Below, one piece after another: positions 57,601 to 64,000 of a stretch of DNA of 64,000 bases. Source of the stretch: Microcoleus sp. bin38.metabat.b11b12b14.051 (GTDB taxonomy: Bacteria > Cyanobacteriota > Cyanobacteriia > Cyanobacteriales > Microcoleaceae); contig NZ_JAAFKD010000001.1 of the NCBI RefSeq assembly GCF_013299165.1, positions 62,001 to 126,000 of the forward strand. The letters are read 5' to 3'. The notes under the pieces are model-generated. The model saw nothing but the letters and a program-made list of their open reading frames with translations, had not been told where the DNA came from and made no database searches. Position numbers and translations under genes: made by a program. Position 1 is the first letter of the stretch; each line of letters begins with the position of its first letter.

Positions 57601-57988
57601 CACGACTATTTTTGTCAGTAACTCAGCCCTTTAGGGACTGAGCTTGTAAGAGAAATCGAGCAAGCTGTACTGACCAGACCCCTCGATCGCGAGGAGCCGT
57701 TATTTAGGTCACGACACCGGAGAATGCGACGCCAGTTTTTCGCTCTGTCATCTGCAATTAAACAGTTTTAAAGTCACTGAAACAGTGTTGCAGGTCTAAC
57801 AAGCCTTTATATACCAGGTCGAGGCGAACATTACCCCGCAAGGGAGAAAGGAGACCACAATATCTCCATTGGAGGGGCAACCATACCCCTCCAAGCCCGC
57901 AAGGGGGTTCACGGGGACTAAAGTCCCCCGGGTCGTTTCCCTCTCGGGACTAAAGTCGCGGAGTTTCCCACTTACCGTATTTCTTTTT
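57601..57988 (+). other. Hairpin-rich region upstream of the zinc-ribbon FHA gene
   Basis: No supported frame. Hairpins: CTCAGCCCTTTAGGGACTGAG (57622-57642); TTGGAGGGG/CCCCTCCAA with loop CAACCATA (57869-57894); GGGGACTAAAGTCCCC (57913-57928). CCCGCAAGGG appears twice (57837 and 57896). The density of stems over 300 bases suggests a structured leader or small RNA. I cannot match it to a known RNA. The rest of the spacer (57453-57600) is featureless. Confidence 0.45.
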
Positions 57989-58783
57989 ATGATTGTCTGT
58001 CCCAATTGCAATCACCAGAACCCCGACGGGGCCAGCCAGTGTGAGGCTTGCTACACGCCTTTACCGCTTACGGCAAGTTGCTCGAACTGCGGTGCTGCGG
58101 TTCAGACAGATGCAGCATTTTGCGGTCAGTGCGGCTTTAATTTGCGTCCGGGTTCCACAATTCCAGAAGTTGAGGTGACTGCACCCTCTGTCTCGACTGT
58201 GGGCCCGACAGTGGTATCGCCACCGACGCCGGAGCCCGCGCCAACCGAACCCATGATGGCACTGGAAACAGTGGTTGCCCCCAGTCAGGGGCCGAACTTG
58301 GAAAAAACTCCTGCCAGCATTCCGACAATTCCAGAACCCCCGCCGTTGCCTCTAGTTCCTGTTACAACTGAATCGGCGGCAACAGCAGTAAACACATCTC
58401 CCCCAGACACCGCCAGCCAGCCAGTAGCAGGTGTGGCTAAAACTCAACTGCAACAGCAGTCGGCGCGCCTGATACACGTTCAGACAAATACGCCGATGGA
58501 ATTGCCTCACAATCTGTCTGTGATTCATATCGGCAAGCCCAATGATTTAGTGCCGCCGGATATTGATGTTTCGGGATTTGCAAATTCTGAGATAGTTTCT
58601 CGGGTACACGCAAATCTCCGGGTGGAGGGAGATGCTTGCTACCTCGAAGATGTAGGCAGTTCCAACGGCACTTACGTCAACAATACTCCGCTGCCAAAGG
58701 GGAACAGACACCGGTTGCGACCGGGAGACCGTATCTCTCTAGGCAAAGGAGACCTGGTTACTTTTCTATTTCAAATCTCTTAG
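57989..58783 (+). CDS. Double zinc-ribbon - FHA domain protein
   Basis: 264 residues from ATG 57989. The longer frame from 57869 runs through hairpin DNA and is not coding. Residues 1-55: two four-cysteine ribbons, VCPNCNHQNPDGASQCEACY and SCSNCGAAVQTDAAFCGQCG. Residues about 60-150: Pro/Thr-rich linker. Residues about 165-264: an FHA domain with IHIGKPNDLV, SEIVSRVHANLRVEG and DVGSSNGTYVNNTPL, the phosphothreonine-binding pocket (R of SRVH, N of SNGTY). First gene of the FHA/PRC cluster. Confidence 0.88.
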   Translation: MIVCPNCNHQNPDGASQCEACYTPLPLTASCSNCGAAVQTDAAFCGQCGFNLRPGSTIPEVEVTAPSVSTVGPTVVSPPTPEPAPTEPMMALETVVAPSQGPNLEKTPASIPTIPEPPPLPLVPVTTESAATAVNTSPPDTASQPVAGVAKTQLQQQSARLIHVQTNTPMELPHNLSVIHIGKPNDLVPPDIDVSGFANSEIVSRVHANLRVEGDACYLEDVGSSNGTYVNNTPLPKGNRHRLRPGDRISLGKGDLVTFLFQIS

Positions 58784-58865
58784 ATCGAGTTTGGATTGGG
58801 CGATCGAAAGTCTAAAATCTAAAATCGCATCTTGAGCCGCTCTACCAAAACTCAATGCTGCCAAT

Positions 58866-59384
58866 GTGATTAAGCTGACCTTGCTACATCCACTCCAGTC
58901 TATACCCGTCCGCAGTTGGATCTTTGAAGACGAACAGGTCGTCCGGATCGGGCGATCGACAGAAAACCACGTCGTTCTTTTTAGCGCTGTGGTTTCTCGT
59001 CGCCACATCGAATTGCGGCGCAGCGGCATAACTTGGGAACTAATTAATTTAGGTACCAACGGCACTTACCTCGATGGTAAGCCGATCGCTAAGGTTCCCG
59101 TTGTGGACGGTCTGATCGTTCACTTGGCTCGCTCGGGCCCGAAAATTCAAATCAATGTCAGCCCGAATCAGTCGTCAGTACAGTTAGGGCTTCTTAGCGT
59201 CAAGCCAAGGGATGCTAAAGCAATTCACGCTCCCTTGGAGGGCGCTCAGATTAGCACGATTCCGATTTCCGATCAAAAAGAAGTTGGCACTTCTAGGGAA
59301 GAGGAAGATTTAACGGAGGCAGAAAGCAATCGCCATTATTCGGAAGAATCAGAAGCAGAAGCAGAAAAAGAAGAAGAATATTAA
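58866..59384 (+). CDS. FHA-domain protein with acidic tail
   Basis: 172 residues from GTG 58866. FHA domain at about 5-100: VVRIGRSTENHVVLFS, VVSRRHIELRRSG, LGTNGTYLDGKPIAK. The tail is strongly acidic (EEEDLTEAESNRHYSEE...EKEEEY). It starts nearly identically to the FHA protein at 60840 (LTLLHPxQSxPVxSW), so they are paralogues. Presumed reader of phosphothreonine; its kinase is not in the window, though a PP2C phosphatase is (15377-17719). Confidence 0.88.
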   Translation: MIKLTLLHPLQSIPVRSWIFEDEQVVRIGRSTENHVVLFSAVVSRRHIELRRSGITWELINLGTNGTYLDGKPIAKVPVVDGLIVHLARSGPKIQINVSPNQSSVQLGLLSVKPRDAKAIHAPLEGAQISTIPISDQKEVGTSREEEDLTEAESNRHYSEESEAEAEKEEEY

Positions 59385-59441
59385 ATCGGCAGCTTTGGAC
59401 GATAGAAATTTTTCTTGCAGGCGGCACTCAGGAGTTTATTT

Positions 59442-60182
59442 ATGAGTACATCACAACAGATTGTTAAGCGCAGCGAGCTGCTCGGCCTCCTCACGATCGA
59501 CCGCCGCACCGCCCAAGAGGTGGGCAGGGTAGATCGAGTTTGGCTGGATATCACCTCCCAGCGGGCGATCGGCTTCACTTGCAAGTCGGGACTTTTGGGC
59601 AGCAAAAAAACTTGGTTCGCTTGGGCGCAAGTAGATACCATAGGCGAAAATGTTTTTGTCACCATTAACCCCGAACTCCCGGAATTGTCTAAGCCGGAAC
59701 AAGCTGTTTGTCCGATCGGTCTTGAGGTGCTCACAGACGCTGCGAATAAAGCAGGTACGGTGGTTGACTATCTATTTGATGCCCGGACTGGTTCTGTGGT
59801 GGACTACCTGTTTAAATCGAGCGGCTGGCGCGGCGTTTTAGACGGGATCTACTTACTGCCGGTGGCAGCTATTTCGACCATCGGCAGCAAGCGGGCGATC
59901 GTCTCTGAAGCTGCTGTATCCGAACCCGTGCAGTACGCGGAGGGACTTCACAAAAAAGTCGGTCACGTCGCAGAGTTTTTGCACGATGATTTGGACAGAA
60001 CTCTCAAAAATGTGGCAGGCGTCAAGCGCAATGCTCAAAGTCTGGCAGAAAAACTTCAAGATAAAGCTCTAGAAGTCAGGGATGTAGCTCAAGAAAAAGT
60101 TGCTCAATTGAAGCAGCGGCAAAGGCAGGAATCTGCATCACCAGAGTCGCCCCCGGAGCCGCCCGAGTCGGATTTGTTCTGA
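59442..60182 (+). CDS. PRC-barrel domain protein with coiled-coil C-terminus
   Basis: 246 residues from ATG 59442 (AGGAG about eight bases upstream). Two PRC-barrel-like segments: residues about 8-80 (SELLGLLTIDRRTAQEVGRV, SQRAIGFTCKSGLLG) and about 95-165 (VLTDAANKAGTVVDYLFDAR, GVLDGIYLLPVAAI). The second half (about 180-235) is a heptad-like helix (LHKKVGHVAEFLHDDLDRTL). PRC barrels occur in photosynthetic reaction-centre H subunits and RNA-processing proteins; here the role is unknown. Placed between two FHA paralogues. Confidence 0.85.
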   Translation: MSTSQQIVKRSELLGLLTIDRRTAQEVGRVDRVWLDITSQRAIGFTCKSGLLGSKKTWFAWAQVDTIGENVFVTINPELPELSKPEQAVCPIGLEVLTDAANKAGTVVDYLFDARTGSVVDYLFKSSGWRGVLDGIYLLPVAAISTIGSKRAIVSEAAVSEPVQYAEGLHKKVGHVAEFLHDDLDRTLKNVAGVKRNAQSLAEKLQDKALEVRDVAQEKVAQLKQRQRQESASPESPPEPPESDLF

Positions 60183-60839
60183 AGCGCCACCTTCGGGAGC
60201 GAGAAACCGACTAATTATCGGTCGCATTTTGGGGCGGCACGCCCCCGGAAGGTCTATATGTACAGGAGTGCAGTTCATTGAGGCTTTCTCGATCCGAATT
60301 CCTGTGCTGCTCAAAGCATTGTATTTTAAAGGTATCGAATCAATAAGGAAAATGTTAGCAACTAAAAAAGACCTATGCTGTTTGATACAACCAATTCGTA
60401 TTTCATATAGAACGCCCAGTATTAACAATTGGTTAAATTCTGTCAGGGGCAACATCAATTTGCCGATCGTTAACCGTTGCCAGATCGACAACTCGAATCC
60501 TCCAAAGCCGAGTTCCCGCCGGCGCCATCGCTCGATTCGGGATCAAATTAATCAAGCGGTTGAAACCGCTGTCAATTACTGCTTCGTTCACCAGATTAAT
60601 ACCATCATGTTTGGTTGTTATCTAGGAAAAACCCAATTTGTTCCTGAGGGGAAAGCCCACAATCAAAAGTTTGTTCAAATTCTTCAAACCGCCAAAATTT
60701 CAACTTTGTTGGCTGCAAAGCCAGGGAGTTGCAGTGCACTGAGAACGCCTTTAAGCATCAAAATTTTGGCTATTTTATCCCAAAAAATTGAGCTTGAAGC
60801 ATCCCCGTTTCTGTCTTGCGGGGGAGTGTCAAAATATCA
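60183..60839. other. Spacer holding a transposase relic
   Basis: Between the PRC-barrel gene and the second small FHA gene, about 650 bases. GCGCCACCTTCGGGAGCG lies just after the PRC stop. The remainder includes the TnpB-like relic at about 60517-60685. AAAATTTTGGCTATTTTATC near 60765 is AT-rich. Confidence 0.5.
60517..60690 (+). pseudogene. Relic of an IS605-type OrfB/TnpB transposase
   Basis: In an open frame (60229-60843) the segment RRRHRSIRDQINQAVETAVN, INTIMFGCYLGK and KAHNQKFVQILQTAK matches the central block of cyanobacterial OrfB transposases, which read R-INKAA...VNYC...IGTIVxG...KxNQxFVQIP. Nothing before or after is recognisable, so the element is almost gone. It probably inserted between the FHA/PRC genes. 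Confidence 0.5.
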
Positions 60840-61298
60840 GTGATTACTTTAACTCTGCTACATCCTATCCAGTCTGTCCCGGTTCAGAGTTGGTGTTTTG
60901 AATGTGAATCGGTGGTTCGGATCGGTCGATCGAACGACAATGATGTCATTATTTACAGCGCTGTAGTTTCCCGCCACCACGTCGAGCTGTGGAATCATCC
61001 TTATGGCTGGGAAATTATTAATTTTGGTGCTAATGGCACTTATGTAGACGATCGACCCATCGCTCAGGTATCAGTGGCGGACGGGATGACCATTCGCTTG
61101 GGCAATTCCGGGCCAAAAATCCGGATTCGGGTGGCGGCGACGAATCTGCAACCGAGCAAAATAGCGAGCTCGCCCCAGGGCGAACTCGCCAGCCAAAAGC
61201 AGGAAGTTTCCCCAGAAAAATTAACTGCTTGGTCTGTGGCTGGCGGAATCATCGAAGACGATGAAGAGGGAGCGCAGACTCACATCGATCTTGACTGA
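60840..61298 (+). CDS. FHA-domain protein, paralogue of the 58866 gene
   Basis: 152 residues from GTG 60840, chosen by alignment with the paralogue (VITLTLLHPIQSVPVQSW). FHA motifs VVRIGRSNDNDVIIYS, VVSRHHVELWNHP and FGANGTYVDDRPIAQ. After the domain comes a short linker containing SSPQGELASQKQE, and an acidic end IIEDDEEGAQTHIDLD. The domain is complete, so it should bind phosphothreonine peptides. Confidence 0.88.
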   Translation: MITLTLLHPIQSVPVQSWCFECESVVRIGRSNDNDVIIYSAVVSRHHVELWNHPYGWEIINFGANGTYVDDRPIAQVSVADGMTIRLGNSGPKIRIRVAATNLQPSKIASSPQGELASQKQEVSPEKLTAWSVAGGIIEDDEEGAQTHIDLD

Positions 61299-61311
61299 TC
61301 CACCGCTATCT

Positions 61312-61437
61312 ATAGCCTTTCTCAAAAAGGTGAGGTACAGGTTCTGATTTTAGATTTTAGATTTTAGATTTTAGATTGGGGGATTGAGGGATTGAGGGAT
61401 TGAGGGATTAATACCTCATCTTTCTGAGAACTGGTAT
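61312..61437. repeat. Composite TACCTC-bounded element, copy C
   Basis: ATAGCCTTTCTCAAAAAGGT and, inverted, ACCTCATCTTTCTGAGAACT ends bracket four ATTTTAG units, then four GGGATTGA units (GATTGAGG type). The ends are imperfect complements, giving a stem of about 25 bases. Same family as 50650-50760 and 54951-55045. Confidence 0.75.
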
Positions 61438-61567
61438 ATCATGCCTGCGGGCTAGCTCAAACAAAGTTCAGGGTGCACTATTTGATGTCGGATTAATACC
61501 TGAGCAATTGAGCCGATTTTTGGGCAAATAAATCTCTAAATTAATTAACAGGTTCTCTACTACTAAC

Positions 61568-62146
61568 TCACCCTTCTAGGGATAAGATTTGGGGGATATC
61601 GCTCGATATTACCTCTGTTTCGCTGCTAGCCCAGCGGCGGTAGTCTAAGAGCAACTGGTACATTAACCGCTGTTTGACGCCCAAGAGCACGCTCTTGAGC
61701 AAACCGTTGCCAGTTGCTTCTAAAATCGGTTTGGGCGTCAGCCAAAACGGTGGCGGTAACTCTACTTGCACTTCCAAATCGGCTTTTCCCTTCAGATACG
61801 TTACCCCGCCCTTTTGGTGTGCAGCAAGCTGTCCTTTAAGATTGAGAGCAAAGCGATCGTTTATATAACCCACCCCGAGGATTTCGCAACCGACGGATTC
61901 GAGAGCGATCGTGCCGTCCGACTGCGGCCACACCCTCATGTCTACCGTGGGTTGAATGCTCAGCATCATAAATTGTAACGGTCGCATTTTCAAGCGAAAA
62001 CAGTCATCGCTCAGTTGCTCTGTGCGAGTGCGATCGACCAGAGCGTTTACCAGTCGCCTCGGCTGGCGCAGATAATGTTGAATGGGAACCCGTTCGTCAG
62101 GTACGGCGATCTCAACGGATTGGGAAGCATGAAAGCGGGTATACAT
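61568..62146 (-). CDS. DUF1997-family protein
   Basis: About 192 residues from ATG 62146 (MYTRFHASQSVEIAVPDERV); an ATG 11 codons earlier is possible, neither has a strong ribosome site. Family features: IQHYLRQPRRLVNALVDRTR, FRLKMRPLQFMMLSIQPTVD, then ELPPPFWLTPKPILEATGNG. DUF1997 is shared by cyanobacteria and plants and is uncharacterised; the fold resembles START/SRPBCC-type lipid- or pigment-binding proteins (inference). Confidence 0.85.
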   Translation of the reverse strand: MYTRFHASQSVEIAVPDERVPIQHYLRQPRRLVNALVDRTRTEQLSDDCFRLKMRPLQFMMLSIQPTVDMRVWPQSDGTIALESVGCEILGVGYINDRFALNLKGQLAAHQKGGVTYLKGKADLEVQVELPPPFWLTPKPILEATGNGLLKSVLLGVKQRLMYQLLLDYRRWASSETEVISSDIPQILSLEG

Positions 62147-62345
62147 GAGAAGATATCTATATATAGGATTCGTAAGCATATCTTAATAAACTATCACTTT
62201 TTTAAGGTGACATCACTCGCGCACTCGGGTAGTGTCATCCGAGAAACAACGGATAAAAGCTTTCGCGAAATCACTAATTTTTTCATCATACTTGCTGGCT
62301 GATGAGAGTAAAGCAAACATTTGTAACGCAAAATTGCCGATTATT

Positions 62346-63296
62346 ATGAAAATTTCGTTAGCCAAGCCGTCGAAGAGGATCGCACATCTGGGCCCTGTTG
62401 GTACTAATGCAGAAACAGCGGCTCAGGCTTATGTCAATTGGTTGAGCCTGGAAACGAACTCCGAATGCACCCTGTATCCTTATTCCACCATTTCTCAGGC
62501 ACTAGAGGCATCCGCCTCTGGACTGGTTGATTGTTCGATCGTACCGGTGGAAAATTCCATAGAAGGTAGTGTGACTGTCACCCTAGATACCTTGTGGCGG
62601 CTGGATACACTGCGGATTAAACACGCCTTGGTTTTGCCGATTTCCCACGCCCTGCTGTCAAATGCTCCAAATTTTAACGAAATTAAAAAAGTCTACTCTC
62701 ACCCGCAAGCCCTAGCTCAGTGTCAGTTGTGGTTGGCAGAGTTTATCCCGGGGGCTGAGTTGATTCCAGCCAATTCAACCACCGAAGCCTTGCAGTACCT
62801 GGAAGATACCAGTATAGCGGCAATCTCTTCGCCCAGAGCCGCTGAACTCTACAAATTGCCCATGCTAGCGAGCCCGATTAATGATTATCCTGACAATTAC
62901 ACTCGATTTTGGGTGCTGGGATCGGATGCAGCAAAACTAGGAAACGCCCCAGCATCCCACGACTCATCGGTGACATCCGCCGCTACAGCAGAAGAGGCTA
63001 ACTTGCAGTTAGATGCAGCCCCCGCCAATTGCACCCACACGTCACTAGCTTTTAGCGTACCTGCAAATATGCCCGGAACCTTGGTCAAACCTTTGCAAGT
63101 ATTTGCCAGTCGCGGTATTAATTTAAGTCGCATTGAATCTCGCCCGACGAAGCGATCGCTCGGAGAATACATTTTCTTTATGGATGTTGAAGCAGATGCG
63201 TGTTCTGGATTAGTGCGATCGGCACTAGAAGAGTTAAAAAATCACACGGAAACTTTAAAAATCTTTGGTTGCTACAGTGTACTGTCAGTAGTATAA
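62346..63296 (+). CDS. pheA: Prephenate dehydratase
   Basis: 316 residues from ATG 62346; the upstream 38 codons of open frame are not conserved-looking. Catalytic domain about 10-195: AHLGPVGTNAETAAQAYVNW, VDCSIVPVENSIEGSVTVTL and the active-site PDNYTRFWVLG. The ACT domain (about 235-316, TSLAFSVPANMPGTLVKPLQ, then ESRPTK) binds phenylalanine for feedback control. Linker of about 35 residues between them is unusually Ala/Ser-rich. It makes phenylpyruvate from prephenate. Confidence 0.95.
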   Translation: MKISLAKPSKRIAHLGPVGTNAETAAQAYVNWLSLETNSECTLYPYSTISQALEASASGLVDCSIVPVENSIEGSVTVTLDTLWRLDTLRIKHALVLPISHALLSNAPNFNEIKKVYSHPQALAQCQLWLAEFIPGAELIPANSTTEALQYLEDTSIAAISSPRAAELYKLPMLASPINDYPDNYTRFWVLGSDAAKLGNAPASHDSSVTSAATAEEANLQLDAAPANCTHTSLAFSVPANMPGTLVKPLQVFASRGINLSRIESRPTKRSLGEYIFFMDVEADACSGLVRSALEELKNHTETLKIFGCYSVLSVV

Positions 63297-63325
63297 TTTT
63301 AGGTACAACTTAGGAGGCTAGCCAG

Positions 63326-63970
63326 ATGAATGCGGATGAAATTCTGAAGCGATACGCAGCCGGAGAAAGAGATTTTCATGAAACCAACTTGCAAGAAGCT
63401 TCGTTGCGAGAAGCTTTCTTAAGTCATATTAATCTAGCCTGTGCAACTTTGAACGAAATCAATTTAGCTTTTGCAGACCTAAGTTCGGCAAACTTAATAG
63501 GCGCAAATATCAAGAATGCTTGCCTCGTAATGGCCCAATTAAATGGGGCTAATCTTACCAAAGCTGATTTAACTTTTTCCAGGCTCACAGGAGCTGACAT
63601 GATTCACGCCAATCTCAAAAACGCCAATTTGAGCGAGACAAAAATGATAGGTGTTGATTTGACGGCCGCTTGCTTGTACGGGGCAAACTTAATCGAAGCC
63701 AACCTGATTGATGCTTGCTTGAATAATGCAGATTTCACAGAAGCCAATCTAACTGAGGCAAAACTGCGAGGAGCGAGTCTAAAACAAGCTAACCTGAAAG
63801 GAGCATTGTTGTATGAAGCTAATCTTCAGGACGCCGATTTGAGAGAAGCTGACTTGCGCGGCGCTAATTTGAGCGGGGCTATTTTATGCGGTGCTAACCT
63901 GGAAGGCGCCAAGCGCGATCGCGAAACAAATTTAAGCGGGGCAATTCATTTTTTCATCAGACAAGTCTGA
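63326..63970 (+). CDS. Pentapeptide-repeat protein, 214 residues
   Basis: AGGAGG ten bases before the ATG at 63326. The N-terminal module MNADEILKRYAAGERDFHET matches that of the 39978-40727 protein almost exactly. From about residue 24 on it is A(N/D)LxxA repeats to about 195, then a less regular end (AKRDRETNLSGAIHFFIRQV). It stands 30 bases after pheA, in the same direction, so it may be co-transcribed. Function unknown. Confidence 0.9.
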   Translation: MNADEILKRYAAGERDFHETNLQEASLREAFLSHINLACATLNEINLAFADLSSANLIGANIKNACLVMAQLNGANLTKADLTFSRLTGADMIHANLKNANLSETKMIGVDLTAACLYGANLIEANLIDACLNNADFTEANLTEAKLRGASLKQANLKGALLYEANLQDADLREADLRGANLSGAILCGANLEGAKRDRETNLSGAIHFFIRQV

Positions 63971-64000
63971 TATCAAGCAATATAAATTACCAGAAAGAAT

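Noticed and set aside
57869-57988. N-terminal 40-residue extension of the zinc-ribbon FHA protein
   Set aside because: This DNA is a chain of hairpins, and the zinc ribbon begins directly after ATG 57989.
62232-62345. N-terminal 38-residue extension of PheA
   Set aside because: The family starts just before the AHLGPVGT motif; ATG 62346 gives the usual length.

Overview
The window looks like chromosomal DNA of a filamentous, non-heterocystous cyanobacterium of the Oscillatoriales (Microcoleus/Oscillatoria-like). The evidence is ndhM, the catalytic chain of ferredoxin:thioredoxin reductase, a cyanobacterial-type gap1, an SbtA-family bicarbonate permease with a PII-like partner, DUF1823 and DUF1997 proteins, many Uma2 and pentapeptide proteins, abundant GCGATCGC (HIP1-like) octamers, and 7-bp short tandem repeats in the spacers. 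The genus is an inference. I found no rRNA, tRNA, CRISPR array or prophage.

Layout. 0-6.5 kb: 3' end of a TIGR03943-type gene, a Wzx-like flippase, a glycosyltransferase-like gene broken by one in-frame stop, an Ig-like membrane-anchored protein and a small conserved protein. 7-13 kb: two tandem paralogous soluble histidine kinases (the second with a degraded ATP lid), a Kv-like channel with a zinc ribbon, and a TerD-pentapeptide fusion. 13.5-24.2 kb: housekeeping and carbon metabolism (ndhM, a PP2C phosphatase, a CsgG-like protein, DUF1823, gap1, SbtA-family permease with PII-like protein, peroxiredoxin-glutaredoxin hybrid). 24.3-35.3 kb: a Uma2 gene, then a minus-strand operon of three very large TPR proteins fused to GT61 glycosyltransferase, methyltransferase plus GT61, and sulfotransferase domains, preceded by an RTX calcium-binding protein. 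This is the most striking system in the window. 35.3-42 kb: gene-poor DNA with four small proteins (two of them paralogues), a pentapeptide protein and a decayed TnpB element. 42-51 kb: a phosphoribosyltransferase, Uma2, dxr, three tandem DUF2079 membrane proteins, ftrC and DUF309. 51.8-57.5 kb: LptA-like, LptB and LptF/G lipopolysaccharide export genes, a low-complexity anchored protein and pgl. 57.9-61.3 kb: a signalling-type cluster (zinc-ribbon-FHA, FHA, PRC-barrel, FHA) with a transposase relic inside. 61.5-64 kb: DUF1997, pheA and a pentapeptide protein.

The envelope theme recurs: flippase, damaged glycosyltransferase, TPR-GT61/methyltransferase/sulfotransferase operon, RTX protein, DUF2079 trio and the Lpt genes all fit building or exporting surface glycans. 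Spacers are packed with several families of palindromic and tandem repeats. In at least three genes such repeats lie inside the reading frame (25.95-26.08, 32.9-33.06 and 46.0-46.12 kb), always at domain boundaries or loops.
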